Origin: Dreissena polymorpha
Lineage: Eukaryota > Mollusca > Bivalvia > Myida > Dreissenidae
DNA: 64,000 bases
Direction: 5' to 3'
Assembly (NCBI RefSeq): GCF_020536995.1
Contig: NC_068355.1
Coordinates: forward strand, 74,436,106 to 74,500,105
Shown here: in pieces, positions 34,801 through 46,159 of the stretch
Position numbering within the stretch: position 1 is the first letter of the stretch
Layout of the letters: each line of letters starts with the position of its first letter
Notes under the pieces: model-generated
Databases searched by the model: none
What the model saw: the letters and a program-made list of their open reading frames with translations, nothing else
Told to the model about the DNA's origin: nothing
Translations under genes and position numbers: made by a program

Positions 34801-37800
34801 TAAGCATATGTTTCCATGAGTTTTGTGGTTTATTAAAATAATTAAACATTTTTAAATAAAGATCTACTTTCGCTCGCCACAACTTTTATCTAAGCTGTAT
34901 TTTACATCCATAGCAAAAGTATAGTTTTTTATGAATGCCAAATCATGATTAAGTTTCCTATATATGGTTTCCTATAGGTATCAGCAATACACTTTCACAC
35001 TGAGTACACATATACAAAAGCGCTGTAATTGCTGGTCACTGCCCCGGGTTCTCAAACGCCTCATGATACCTCAATCATAACCCCGAGCACGGCGAGCCCG
35101 TCGCTCTTGTCTATCGCCTCCGCAATGCTGCCATACTTAGTGTTCCAGTGGACGAGGTGAAGCTGCGACGAAGAATTGGTGGATTGAAGGACATACGGTG
35201 TGGTCGCATATTTTGCAAGAAATATGCCAATACAACGAAATCATGTTTGTACCTTTTTAGCTAATAATTAACTAATATAAATGTGCATTCTACCTGCATA
35301 GACACATACAATTTCAGCGTTATTTATCCAAACTTAAGCTATTTAGCAGTTGGTTAGTAACAATAGCATTCTTATTGATTGATCGATAGTTCAACCTTCT
35401 AGAAAGCGACCAATACACAGTATTTTACACAATGCCCAGCCGCAACAAACCCATCTATTTAAAATTCAGTGAAATTGAACTTAACAAGATTGGTCCCAAA
35501 TTAAATCAAGATATATGTCTTGATGTAAGCTACCTAGCGTAAAAACATATCAACTCTGTCTTAATAACTACATTTTAACGAACATTATTGAACGGACATT
35601 ATTGCCCTATGTTTGGTTACTTTGACATTGACTTAGTCGACTGACTGTAAATCTGATTGGTCAATGTACATGTTGTTTTCACCTGAAACCACATGTTTGT
35701 TGTTTTTCTTTTTTTGTAATAGTGATTTACGGCCTTAAACCCACTTGCCCCACATAAGATACTAGTCCTCTATGTTATTCCATCACGTGCACAATCAAAT
35801 AAAAATTGGTCGATGCAAACTTAAGTTATTGACCGGAACCAAAATTCTTGAAGCCGTCCGGTCGACCTGCCATCCGACACTACCTAATCCAAAACAAACC
35901 TGGTGAAAATATCACCCAACTTACAATAAGCATGGCTTTACACTATGGGAAAATAACAAATAAATAAAACGTTATAAATCCACTAAAACACGTATTAAGT
36001 AACTAAGCAAAATAATTGTTTGTTGGATTTAGTATGGTGATTATAGTAGTTTGAAAGAAAGCTTCAAACCCAACAATGATAAGTGAAGATTGAAATTGCG
36101 TGCCCTCGATTTGTGGGTGAGCATAAAGCGATTCGAGTTACTGATTGTATATCTATTTCGCTACTGGTAGTATTGACATGGTAATGGTTTCGAGTGGTAG
36201 TATTGACATGGTAATGGTTTCGAGTTTACATATATTTACTTACTTACGCCACAGTAACCTGCTCTGTTATCATTTTCAATGTGTTTGATATTTATATAAA
36301 GTTTGGAAATACATGAAACATAGATTCATCCATTACGTTTCGAGATAACCGGGTTTAAAGGCATACCTCGGCTGCAAACATCTTCCCGTCAATCATATGC
36401 TCCGATCCCCGGCGGTTGTCAGCTCCCCAGTGCAGATGAAACTCCGCCAACTTGAATTGGTTGTTACCAAGGGGTCCACCGGTCAAATCTGGGGTTAGAT
36501 GGTAGAATTATAAAAATATGAGATAATTTAAGTATGAAAGTACAAATTGATTATTTTATATTTTTGCATATATAAGTCTTTATGCGTGTAATGTGAGAAT
36601 ATACATATAGTTTAAATAGTCATATATGTAATATTACCAGAGACAATCAGCACTACCAAAAGTCCTAGTTTTTACATTTAAAAACCAAAACGACTCCACT
36701 GGAAGTGCGTGAAACATTGGCAATATATGATGGATAAGTTAAACATGGCTCCGCGCTTACATCCGGTCTTGGTGATCTGACAACCGATGCTGTTTCCGTT
36801 GTTCTTCAGCACGACATTGTCTTCCGGTGTGTAGTTGACCTCAAGGCGGGTCGCCTTGAGAGTAAAGTCGAAAACCGCCATACGCGAAACGATATTGATT
36901 GGCGATTGTCGGTTGCCGTTAACGGCAATTGGGTATTGCTTATGCCAGGTCCTGGGTCCTGAGTTGGAAAATGAATTGGATTGCAAGTTCTTATGAAAAA
37001 CACGAAATCATTGAAAATGTGTTACCAGATGAAAAGTAACATATGGAAGACATTCTACCCATAGGACAAATGAGCTGCGTCTTGTTCAAGAAATTAATGT
37101 AAGAAAACGTACCATTTTCCTTTGTGTATCCCCAGCCTGGAATTTAAAACAAACAACATAATAATATCTTTTGTATACGTTTAATTATCGGTAATATATA
37201 AACCGTTTTGCAATTCGCATTGTATTAGGTATACAAATATTATAAAATAGAGAGAGGTTTTTCAGTCCAACTAGATCGGACATTTTCATTTGAATCGGAC
37301 TTGGCCATTTGAATTCGACTCCTCGCAACAGCCTTTGTAAAATGGAATATATAGATCTAAATATTTATCATAATTGTATCTACGTTACACGCCTATTATC
37401 AGAAAAGGACCAAGTATAATAAATGCATGCGCCAAAATTATAAATATTTCACATAATATAGAAAGTGAGAACGAACACCAGTACTGTTATGCGATACATA
37501 CCCAATGGGTACATTTATTAACATATAACAATTATGTGGTATGCACCATTTATAGATATTTAAACGTTTAAAAACAAGTCCAAAATAAATATCAACTCTG
37601 TACTGTCGCCAGAGAATATATCTAGCAATTTTCTTTTATACTGACCGTTTATCTAAATACAGACAAAAATAAACGCAATATTGCAAGGCCAAACGGCTGG
37701 TGTTGGTATATATGAGCCGCGTTCTGAGAAAACGGGCTTAATGCATGTGCGTAAAGTGTCGTCCCAGATTATCCTATGCAGTCCGCAGGCTAATCAGGGA

Positions 37801-39715
37801 CGACACTTTCCGCCTAAACTTGATTTTCGGTAAGGAGGGACTTCCTTGAAACTAACAAGAGATGTGTTTGTCAGAAACACAATGACCAAGTCAGACATCA
37901 CTGACAATCAAGGCCTGTGGTTTATCAAAGAGATCATAGTTCATCATGTATCTATGGACATAAGTCCACAGGTATGTAATGAACCCTTCCATCCGCAAAT
38001 TAGTACAGGAAAGAAATGATAATTATATCATTTAAAAAACTTTGACAAATCAATCATTTAAGCTATAAATAATCAAAATAAAAAATATGTACAGTAACTG
38101 TGAAAAGAACTTAAATTCTTGGTAAGGAAATATATAATCTGAGATTTATAATTATATAAATTACTTCCCTTGAAAATAATTGTCTCTAACTAATCTCTAT
38201 GTTTAGTACCAAATAATTATAAGCCACAACCGTGACTGTAGATTCACAGGTAACCTTTAAGTACCTAAGATACTTGTATGCCCTTCACCTTTCACCACTC
38301 AAAATGTGCAGCTCCATGAGATACACATGCATGCCAAATATCAAGTTGCTACCTTCAATATTCAATAATTATCTCCCTTCCCTTTACAGCTTATTACTTC
38401 CCTTGGATTTGTATTTTTGACCTTAGACCTTGAAGGATGACCTTGACTTTTAACCACGATGTGTTTATCAGAAACACAATGCCGCCTACTGCGCCGCTTT
38501 GATTTATTTAAAAAATAATAATTTGGCAGGTCAGATAATTATGCCCATTTAAAGCTTATAACTTCCCTTGGATTTGTTTTTTCGACCCTATACATTGAAG
38601 GATGATGTTCACCTTGAAATTTTACCACTCAAAATGTGCAGCTCCATGAGATACACATGTATGCCAAATATCAAGTTGCTATCTTCAATATTTAAAAAGT
38701 TATGGCCAATGTTAAAGTTTTTTTTCCGGACGGACGGACGGACATACTGACATACTGACTAAGTTCAACTGCAATATGCCACCCTACCGGGGGTATAAAA
38801 ATACCGTAAAGGCGGAAAGTGTCGTCCCTGATTAGCCTGTGCGGACTGCACAGGCTAATCTGGGACGACACTTTACGCACAAGCATTAAGCCCAGTTTTC
38901 TCAGAACACGACTCATATGCTTTTCACTTAGGAGATCAGGTTTCAATCCTCGTTCGAGGCGCATATTTTTGTGGTCAATATTCAGCACAGGTCAAACCAA
39001 CATTGACTGTATTTGAGTAAAACTCTCAATACAAAAAATAGCAGCTTAACTTCATACCTCTTCCAATTTTCACGAGTCTAGTAAGCAGGTGAGGTTGAAG
39101 TGCTCGGACCTACTCCGGGTCCTCACATAATGCAGCCTCAGGCGAGGCAGGTTTTATATAGTTCGATATACACAAACAACGCAACGTAAGCTGATTTTCT
39201 ACGTGTATTCATTGAATCAATTTAAATAGGTCTACATTCCCAAGCTATGTATTTCTTTAAGCTACCCACACACAAACATTCAGCGCAATACCTTTCTCCT
39301 GAATTTATTGACAGTATGTCATTTTAATGTCAGGCACACCGTAAGTATATTCCCGAAGTTGGTTTCAATTTAAGCTTGCTTCTAGTATATCTATATCTAT
39401 GTAATTGTAATTAAGATTGACCAATAGGAAGTAAAAGTATTGACCGAAAACCAAGGGTTTGACGCTACCACTAGGTCCGCAACGACATACCCTAATATAA
39501 TTGCCAGGAATTCGACTTAACAAAATTAAAACTAAGGAGCTGTGTTGTTATTGATTGCAATCTTCGTCTTAAAGTGAAATAGCAGAATAAGTAATCATTG
39601 TTCACATATAATGCAATAAATGAAAATATTGGTTAATGTTTGCTGTCTCTTATATGTTAATATAATTATAGTTTAACTAAAAATTTAAACTAATTAATGT
39701 GTCTATATAACTAAT

Positions 39716-39778
<63 letters not shown>

Positions 39779-42700
39779 TTAGCTAACTAAAAAAAACTAA
39801 CAAACTAAGCAACTAACTAACTAACTAACTGAATACATAAATAAAAATAAACATAAAAATCTAAATAAATATATATATAGTTTATTAATTAATTTTATTT
39901 TTTTACTGATTGGAATATGATTATTAACTGTATAATATTGACTTAAGCTGCTGTAACATTTTTATATTGCAGTTTTTTTATGTTTGTTTGTTTGTTTTTT
40001 GTTGGTATATTTGGTGCTCCCAATCCTTATATGGAGATCTTACTTGCGCTCAAATAGACGCACTGGCTTTAGTCAACATATGACTATCAGCGCTATGTCC
40101 ATGCTTCTTGTTAATGTTCACCATACAAACATTAATTATTTTAAGTGTCCGAAAACTGAGAGTAATTACGGTAGTCATTTACATACTATATTTCCTGCCA
40201 ACACATCCAATAAAATGCTAAGGGCAACATAGATTTAACAAATAATATTTCTGCTAAATGGTTTTCTACTTGAAGACTGACTGACTCCATCACTTTACAC
40301 TGCCTCAACCCTCCCTATCTAACTTGTTTGTTTAATGTGGATATTTGACAGCCCTCTGGCTACAGGAAAAAAAGCTATTTTTAATGTAGAATAAATTTGT
40401 TGTTTTCTTCATATAAGTTTCAAAATTATAGGCCTTATGGAGACTAAAATGTATGAATTTTGTTGATTGAAAACTCTTTGACTTTATTTATTTTATAATT
40501 CAATACTTTGTGTACAAACAGTATTGATTGTTGTGGTATATTTATACATTGTTTGGCCACACTTTTTACCCATCTGGTTCTTTTCTTTTACTTTGAATGT
40601 AAACCTGTATAAATTGTGAAAAATATGTGTATTTCATCTAGATACCATTGCGACATATTATGTATTTACTATACGATTTTTGTTTGCAATACCCAAATTT
40701 TTACTTCGAATATGGGGCCGAATGAGTTATGGCTCCTCCGATTCCCGCGGTTTTACAATTGTTTCTGACACAGAGACTTGAGTAAAAAGTAAATAATGTT
40801 AATAATGATGACCAAAGGAAACATTTTTCTGCTTGGTTGAAATGTCGGAGAAACCATATTTACCATTGCTACTTTGTACGGGACAAACACTTATAACCCG
40901 GCTTTTTTGTAGTTACATTGTCCAAACAGTTGAGATGATTGGTAATGATTCTTCCTCGATTTGTGTTTTCGTGTTTCGAACTTCAATTTAGTTTAAAACT
41001 CACATTTGAATAAAAATTATAAAACTGTAAATAACGGATATGCAAGGCAAACGGTGATAAAACATATTAGTGAAAGGAATTCGTCGGACCCTTTCACAGT
41101 TACTACCCTGCTATAAAACTATATCAATGGAGACGAACAAGCCCACTACAGGACGCTAGGCTTGACTTTTTTTATCACCGCTTTGATAACCAGCAGGCCT
41201 CGATGTGAACAATATACCTAGCTTCTAAGCTAATCACCCGAATGGTATCATGTCTTTACAATTGACTAATTTTGACCAATGTATGGACGCATAATAAAAT
41301 TCTGTTACGAGACATCGAGTATTTAAATACTATTAATAAAATAGAAAAACGGAAAAACACATCAATACATAATACCCGTTTACAATTTCGATAACATGAC
41401 TAATATAGAATACCAAGACATGCATTTTACAATGGACGATCCACTTTTTTATTCTTTAATAGCGGAAATAAAACAAAGCAACATCTTTAAGTTCTTATCA
41501 AAATAAATGAGTCTTGTTCTGAGAAAACTGGACATAATGCATACGTGCGTAAAGTGTCGTCCCATATTAGCCTGTGCAATCCACACAGGCTAACCAGGGA
41601 CGACACCTTCCATATTATGACATTTTTTGTTTAAATGAAGTTTTTTCTTAGCAAAAAAATCAATTAAGCCGGAAAGTGTCGCTCCTGATTAGCCTGTGAG
41701 GACTGCACAGGCTAATCCGGGACGACACTTTACGCACATGCAGTATGCCCAGTTTTCTCAGAACAAGGCTCAAATATACTAACAAACGTTAACAACAGTC
41801 GACTTTACTATTTGGTATGAATTGATTTATATGTAAGGTTTTGGGGAATGCTTTCAAGTTCGCCAATTTGATCTCATGAATTATTCATGATGGTCTACTG
41901 ACGAGAAATTTCACCAACATTTTGATCGGAGATGATGTTGAATAAAGGTCTAAAGCTTGGTTCGACAGCTAAGCTGAAACAAACCCGCAAAGCATGGGGT
42001 GTAGAATATGCTTTTTTTTTTTTTTGAAATGGTTTACTCATGAACAGGTCATTGTATAGAACACTAACTAGAACATGCGTGTATGTATGCCAAAATATGT
42101 TGACCATCAAACACACAAATCAATACAAACACTAAAATAACCACGTTTATCATAAAAAGTAGTTTGCTTTTTAAATCAAACAATTCATCATGAATATTTC
42201 ATGAAATATATTTATGTATAGTTACGTTTTCTGAATAGATCTTGTTAATAAATTGTTTTAATATGACTTATCAATATTTTGCACCTTTTCAATATATCAA
42301 TCTGTTGTGTTCATAATGACTTTGTGTTGACAAACTAAGCATACACTCCGCTTAAACAGTGCACATTTTCATCTGCTTAGGTATAAACATACGTGTACAC
42401 GCAACACTACCACACTTCAACAGATTTGGAAATGGTCCCGTGTCATTTGAGTGCCTCTTCCAAGCAGTGGTAGGTACACCTGATTGTCAAATTGCCAGTC
42501 AGTGGCCCGTTCTAATGGTAAGTCTCTAGCTAAGTCTTATGGTCAGTCAGTTGCCCGTTCTAATGGTAAGTCTCTAGCTAAGTCTTATGGTCAGTCAGTG
42601 GCCCGTTCTAATGGTAAGTCTCTAGCTAAGTCTTATGGTCAGTCAGTGGCCCGTTCTAATGGTAAGTCTCTAGCTAAGTCTTATGATCAGTCAGTGGCCC

Positions 42701-43028
42701 GTTCTAATGGTAAGTCTCTAGCTAAGTCTTATGGTCAGCCAGTTGCCCGTTCTAATGGTAAGTCTCTAGCTAAGTCTTATGGTCAGTCAGTAGCCCGTTT
42801 TAATGTTCAGTAAGTTACCCGCTCTGATACATTTAACTTAATAAAAAACCTTTTACTATATTCTAGAATATTATAATTATTAAAATATGAATACACTTTA
42901 TATTACTTACGGAACACCTCTTGCGAATTTCGCAATGCCTTATGAAGTTCCGACTTTGAAAACACAGTGTGCCCTAGTGCAACACATATGCAAAAGGCAA
43001 ACACTATCGAATTTGAAACAAATTTCAT
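31745..43028 (-). CDS. Secreted alpha-carbonic anhydrase
   Basis: Alpha-carbonic anhydrases interconvert CO2 and bicarbonate, and in molluscs secreted forms act in shell formation and acid-base balance. Minus-strand exons are 43028-42911 (signal peptide), 37136-37113, 36958-36761, 36488-36367, 35162-35070, an unplaced exon of about 60-70 bp, 33858-33710 and 31870-31745. Exon sizes 198 and 93 equal those of vertebrate CA genes. Seen: [27 protein letters not shown] (two zinc His), [16 protein letters not shown] (third zinc His), [20 protein letters not shown] and [12 protein letters not shown]. Oddities: NNGN where the proton-shuttle His64 normally stands (NNGH), and TTQP in place of TTPP. Length is about 297 residues with the missing exon. 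The 5' intron is 5.8 kb. Confidence 0.93.
32656..32966. mobile_element. Short inverted-repeat MITE, about 311 bp
   Basis: The ends are TATCGATGGTCCCCATTC and its near-complement ATGGGGACCATCGATA. Both arms also share AATGCCGAAC. It lies in the last carbonic anhydrase intron. No coding was seen. Confidence 0.75.
33277..33726 (-). repeat. 9 x 50-bp array repeating a splice donor
   Basis: Nine almost identical 50-bp units occur, which on the minus strand read AGTTCTCTCAAAGGCAG followed by GTATGGGTCTATAGCTG and on to GACACGAT. The first unit on the minus strand is the real 3' end of the carbonic anhydrase exon (codons for EFSQRQ) plus its donor. The remaining eight lie downstream in the intron, each with an intact copy of the exon end and GTATGGG. 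Confidence 0.95.
33710..33858 (-). CDS. Carbonic anhydrase exon with active-site Thr
   Basis: The acceptor is tgtttacttcag and the donor is GTATGG. The exon reads [17 protein letters not shown], then [19 protein letters not shown] and [13 protein letters not shown]. The SLTT motif holds the Thr that orients the zinc-bound hydroxide. The first third is poorly conserved, so the acceptor is less certain than the donor. It starts in phase 1, so the unplaced upstream exon should supply one base. Confidence 0.88.
34107..34338. mobile_element. AGACGCCGCATGATGCGGCG hairpin MITE
   Basis: The copy starts ACCCATTTATGCCTAGCG and ends CCACTAGGCTTAAATGGG. A perfect palindrome of about 42 bp sits at 34160-34203, centred in GCCGCATGATGCGGC and flanked by GACCCAGATGA and its complement. 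Related copies lie at 43551, 43758 and 46889. Confidence 0.85.
35070..35162 (-). CDS. Carbonic anhydrase 93-bp exon with third zinc His
   Basis: The acceptor is tcttcgtcgcag and the donor is gtatca. The exon reads [19 protein letters not shown] then [13 protein letters not shown]. It is 93 bp, phase 0 at both ends, exactly like the corresponding vertebrate exon. Confidence 0.96.
36367..36488 (-). CDS. Carbonic anhydrase exon with FHLHWG
   Basis: The acceptor is catctaaccccag and the donor is gtatgc. The exon reads [20 protein letters not shown] then [20 protein letters not shown]. It carries the first two zinc-binding His residues and the E-H pair of the hydrogen-bond network. Confidence 0.96.
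36761..36958 (-). CDS. Carbonic anhydrase 198-bp exon
   Basis: The acceptor is ttttccaactcag and the donor is gtaagc. The exon reads [40 protein letters not shown] and [24 protein letters not shown] replaces the family's NNGH. At 198 bp it is the same length as the vertebrate exon. Confidence 0.95.
37113..37136 (-). CDS. Carbonic anhydrase 24-bp microexon
   Basis: The acceptor is tttaaattccag and the donor is gtacgt. The exon encodes only WGYTKEN plus split codons on both sides (phases 1 and 1), joining the signal exon to GPRTWH. The residues match the family start WGYGKHNGPEHW, so the microexon is secure despite its size. Confidence 0.9.
37713..38920. mobile_element. GCACAGGCTAATC MITE split by a nested element
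   Basis: The left half (37713-37854) and right half (38797-38920) together make one palindromic MITE, with ends GAGCCGCGTTCTGAGAAAAC and TCAGAACACGACTC. The break falls at GAAACTA, where the Helitron-like element 37855-38796 is inserted. Confidence 0.85.
37855..38796 (-). mobile_element. Helitron-like element (reverse copy) nested in a MITE
   Basis: This is the reverse of the 20402 family. It begins CAAGAGATGTGTTTGTCAG and ends GGACGGACGG-type tract, CACCCTACCGGGGGTATA. A second internal GATGTGTTTATCAGAAACAC at about 38459 suggests a partly duplicated or tandem insertion. Confidence 0.7.
38925..39145 (+). repeat. SINE-like fragment with tRNA-type B box and satellite-related tail
   Basis: A B-box-like GGTTTCAATCC lies near 38939. 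The tail (about 39078-39130) reads CACGAGTCTAGTAAG, GAAGTGCTCGGACCTACTCC and GGGTCCTCAC. This is recognisably the same sequence as one unit of the 54-bp satellite at 49303. Only one unit is present here. Confidence 0.6.
39706..39830. repeat. (CTAA)n microsatellite
   Basis: About 25 tandem ACTA/CTAA tetramers, interrupted near 39780-39805, lie in the first carbonic anhydrase intron. Confidence 0.97.
39840..41505. other. Carbonic anhydrase intron, no gene seen
   Basis: AT-rich intronic sequence. The open frame 39984-40232 has no recognised motif. Confidence 0.45.
41509..41773. mobile_element. GCACAGGCTAATC palindromic MITE, full copy
   Basis: The ends are GAGTCTTGTTCTGAGAAAAC and TTTTCTCAGAACAAGGCTC. 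Both halves contain the CCTGTGCAATCC/GGACTGCACAGG hairpin. Confidence 0.88.
42485..42815 (+). repeat. 7 x 45-bp minisatellite, open in frame
   Basis: The unit is CAGTGGCCCGTTCTAATGG followed by TAAGTCTCTAGCTAAGTC and TTATGGT, 45 bp, present about seven times. Because 45 is divisible by 3, one plus-strand frame stays open for 109 codons ([16 protein letters not shown] repeated). It sits in the carbonic anhydrase first intron, antisense to that gene, and ends 96 bp from the signal-peptide exon. I take the open frame as a by-product of the unit length. Confidence 0.9.
42911..43028 (-). CDS. Carbonic anhydrase signal-peptide exon
   Basis: ATG at 43028 starts [19 protein letters not shown], a short basic start followed by a hydrophobic core and probable cleavage near GHT. 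Then comes [20 protein letters not shown]. The exon ends in phase 1 with donor gtaagt, and the split codon c|gc matches the microexon at 37136. The start is chosen because it opens the hydrophobic leader. Confidence 0.85.
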
Positions 43029-43545
43029 TGTCGCACAAGCAAAGTAAGCCTGGTAAATGATCTGTCTCTCAATGCGAGGATGATCAACGACAGTGTTTTA
43101 AGTACTTTTTATGAACGCGTATTCGAGTGACGCCAAATACGGAAGTATATGTTTTATAACTTTATTTATTTGATTTGAATTAAAACGATATATCTATTGA
43201 ATCTAAACTTATTTTCAAAATTAGAATGAAGTTAAATAAACGAACATACAGAATGATTTTAACTCTGGTATAAATCTAAGGTGTCACTGAATAATAGTAT
43301 TGTAGATGGCGTAAACTAGTCCATTTTATTATTACAAATATACATGTGTTAATTGTCCATTAGAACTGCTTAAGTACCTTGTTTTTTTGTTTATTCGCAA
43401 GTTTCTGTCTTGTGTATCGCAAAATGAGAGAGTTACGTCTAAGTATTGTGGACACATTGGACATAAGGACTGTAATATGCGTTGAAATAGATGCATGGGC
43501 TTTGACTGAAGGACGGAATACTATGCAACTTTTCTACAAACTTGA
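43029..43545 (-). promoter_or_regulatory. Presumed 5' flank of carbonic anhydrase
   Basis: About 0.5 kb upstream of the start codon is free of recognisable repeats. I see no convincing TATA box or other fixed promoter element. The location alone makes it the likely promoter unless there is an untranslated upstream exon. Confidence 0.3.
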
Positions 43546-43550
43546 TTTCT

Positions 43551-43654
43551 TAACCCATTTATGCCTAACGTCTAGAAAAAAGGCCTTGGCAAACAGCGTA
43601 GACCCAGATGAGACGCCGGATGATGCGGCGTCAGGCATGAATGGGTTCAGTTAA
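43551..43654. mobile_element. AGACGCCG hairpin MITE, short copy
   Basis: The copy starts AACCCATTTATGCCTAACG, has the GACGCCGGATGATGCGGCGTC hairpin and then ends directly in CATGAATGGGTTCAGTTAA. The long arm between hairpin and right end is absent, so this is an internally deleted derivative. Confidence 0.75.
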
Positions 43655-43757
43655 TTTCTTTGCAAAGTGAAGACAGGTGAAAATGCATCAAAAACTAATA
43701 TCTCAACAGTGACGACAGAAACAATTGAGTTATTCAATTAATTCTCAATAATTTACC

Positions 43758-43988
43758 TTAATCCATTTATGCCAAGTGGACTATCACATTCTTCTAAATT
43801 GGATCAATTTATTTCCAAAATAAGGGATGCCCAGTTTATTTATTTCTATATTTAGAATATTTCTTACAGAAATTCCTTTAAGCAAACAGCGTAGACCCTG
43901 ATGAGACGCCGCATCATGCGGCGTCTCATCAGGGTCTGCGCTGTTTGCCAAGGCCTTTATTCTAGGCGTTAGACATAAATGGGTTAAA
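43758..43988. mobile_element. AGACGCCG hairpin MITE, full copy
   Basis: The inverted ends are TTAATCCATTTATGCCAAG and AGACATAAATGGGTTAA. The perfect hairpin GAGACGCCGCATCATGCGGC lies near 43903. It is in reverse orientation relative to the copy 100 bp away. TTAA is present at both ends. Confidence 0.85.
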
Positions 43989-43989
43989 T

Positions 43990-45895
43990 TAATTCTCAAT
44001 TATTTTATGTCTCATAGGTGAAGAAAAAAATGTTTCTGAACAACGTCTTAAAACTGTATACGTCAAGATAAAATTCGTTTCTTTACCTAATGTCTTAAAC
44101 CACAAATGTGGAGACTGAAAGAAAGTGCATATTTTCGTAAAATGTTTTAAAGGAAAGGCATAACATTGAAATATTCTTATTCTTCATGCACAATTAATTT
44201 TCTTCAAGTGTGTGGGTAGACCAATTCACAAATATACGGTTCTTACTTACTAATTGTACCCATGGTTTAATGTGTTTAATAACAAATTACAGCAGGTATG
44301 ACAGCCATTATTATCCAACAAAATAAGTGCACTCTTCCGCCCTTTGACATGCCAAGCGTGTGTATTGTTTTGTCAAGGATGCTGTATTTATGTAAGGAAA
44401 CTAGCCGTAGATTGAAAGCATCAATTTTGCTGGGTCAATAACACTTGATTAAACGAGTTACTGTGTAACACAACAAATTGATTTGTTACTTTGTATTAAT
44501 AATTGGCTACCTAATTTGCATGTGATAAACAGGATATATTTATTAAATAATAAGAGGACATTATTCATTTTGAAATTTTATTAGCCATTGGGTATTTGTT
44601 TTGCAATTTATAATTTAACAAATTCAAATTCACATTAAATAATGAACATTTTTAGGGAAAGATAAAATAAATGAATGGGAAGAATGGATTAAACTGGACA
44701 CTTTTGTATATAATTTTTTGATTTTAATTTGAGTATTTTTTTATCATGCAAGACGCCATTTCTACACATTTTTTTCATATATTTATTTGATTGTAAGATA
44801 TGTTTTAACGTACATTTTTTAAATGAATCACCATTCGAATATAATAAATGAGCAAGTGGATTAAACCCAGATCTACTGTGTGATATATAATGCCTAATAA
44901 ATGCTACAGTAGACAAGATACCTGAAAAAATTTGCGGGGCCAATACACATCCGAGCATTGGTCAAGATAAGGAGTGTGAATTCTACAAAATATATATGGC
45001 TCACTAATCACTCAAATTTAAAAAAAAGAAGCTTTAATTAATTGTATATGTGTTAATGATACACGTATTAGACCAAACAATTATAAATAGAAACTGAGCT
45101 ACGTTCATGTGATGTTGCGAAGTTGTCTTGCCTTTTACACTATGTGCGCCAGGAATATTCAATGTACGAGATATTGTCTTCGGCGCCTTAAAGAGGTCAT
45201 TGCTAAGCTGTGTCTGATGTTGGACCTTACATTTTTATGGCAAGTTTTCGTCAGCATAAATCTTTAAAAAATGCACTTTGACGTATGGTTCGACGTTTTG
45301 GTGCCCTTCGTTTAATAGTGTATCAAGTGAAATCAAAAGTCTCTGAGGTTAACCGCAAAACCATGACATGGGCCGTGTCTTGTCCAGCAGAGACCCGAAA
45401 GAACAAATTATCAAGTAAGAAAAGGTATTACAATAAAATAAATAAAGCATACACAAATAAAAACTATTATATCGTTCTCAGTGAGCTGATAAAACAAATC
45501 TCGTTTTAATTTAATAAGTTTTACATGGAAAACAAAACGTTGAGTCAAATTTACAGAATTGTGTATAACATGAATAATACCTGGCTCAACATAATACTGT
45601 CACATGCACTTTTTTAACTGAAATATATAAAAATGATGGAACTGTAAAACTTGCAATTAAAAATGCAATGAGTATTGATTCAACAACCCTTGTTTACTTG
45701 CTAGATATAACTATGACACTATTTTTGCGACAAGTTAGTACAATGCACTCAAACAAAGGATCCTGATTTACATCTGTTCTCTTAATGTTTAATTAGCATT
45801 TATTTCCAACTGTTAAATTATGTAACTGTAAAATGACTGACAAAGTTGTGCAGCGTTGTTTCTAAGAGAAGCTATACATGTATTCGCATCATCAA
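43990..45895. other. Intergenic, no gene seen
   Basis: AT-rich sequence. Open frames at 44689-44958 (minus) and 45285-45509 (plus) carry no motif I recognise. Confidence 0.45.
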
Positions 45896-45897
45896 TA

Positions 45898-46159
45898 GAG
45901 TCGCGTTTAGAGAAAACGGGGCTTAATGTATGTGCGTAAAGTGTCATCCCAGATTTCCCTGTGCAGTCTGCACAGGCTAATCAGGAACGACACTTTCCGC
46001 TTTTATGGTATTTTTAGTTTCAAGGAAGTCCCTCCTTGCCGAAAATCAAGTTTAGGCGGAAAGTGTCGTACCTGATAAGCCTGTGCGGACTGCACAGGCT
46101 AATCTGGGATGACACTTTACGCACATGCATTATGCCCAGTTTTCTCAGAACGCGGCTCG
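45898..46159. mobile_element. GCACAGGCTAATC palindromic MITE, full copy
   Basis: The ends are GAGTCGCGTTTAGAGAAAAC and TTTTCTCAGAACGCGGCTC. The same internal hairpins as the other copies are present. Confidence 0.88.

Noticed and set aside
34462-34819. Overlapping plus-strand frames with an Arg-rich RRRRR stretch
   Set aside because: They resemble transposase start regions only superficially. No flanking domain was found, and the frames are short.
36678-36700. Read-through of the carbonic anhydrase 198-bp exon to a stop in the intron
   Set aside because: The donor gtaagc at 36760 and the phase-matched next exon show that the extra codons are intronic.
45285-45509. 74-codon plus-strand open frame
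   Set aside because: No motif, no supporting splice sites and no promoter-like context.
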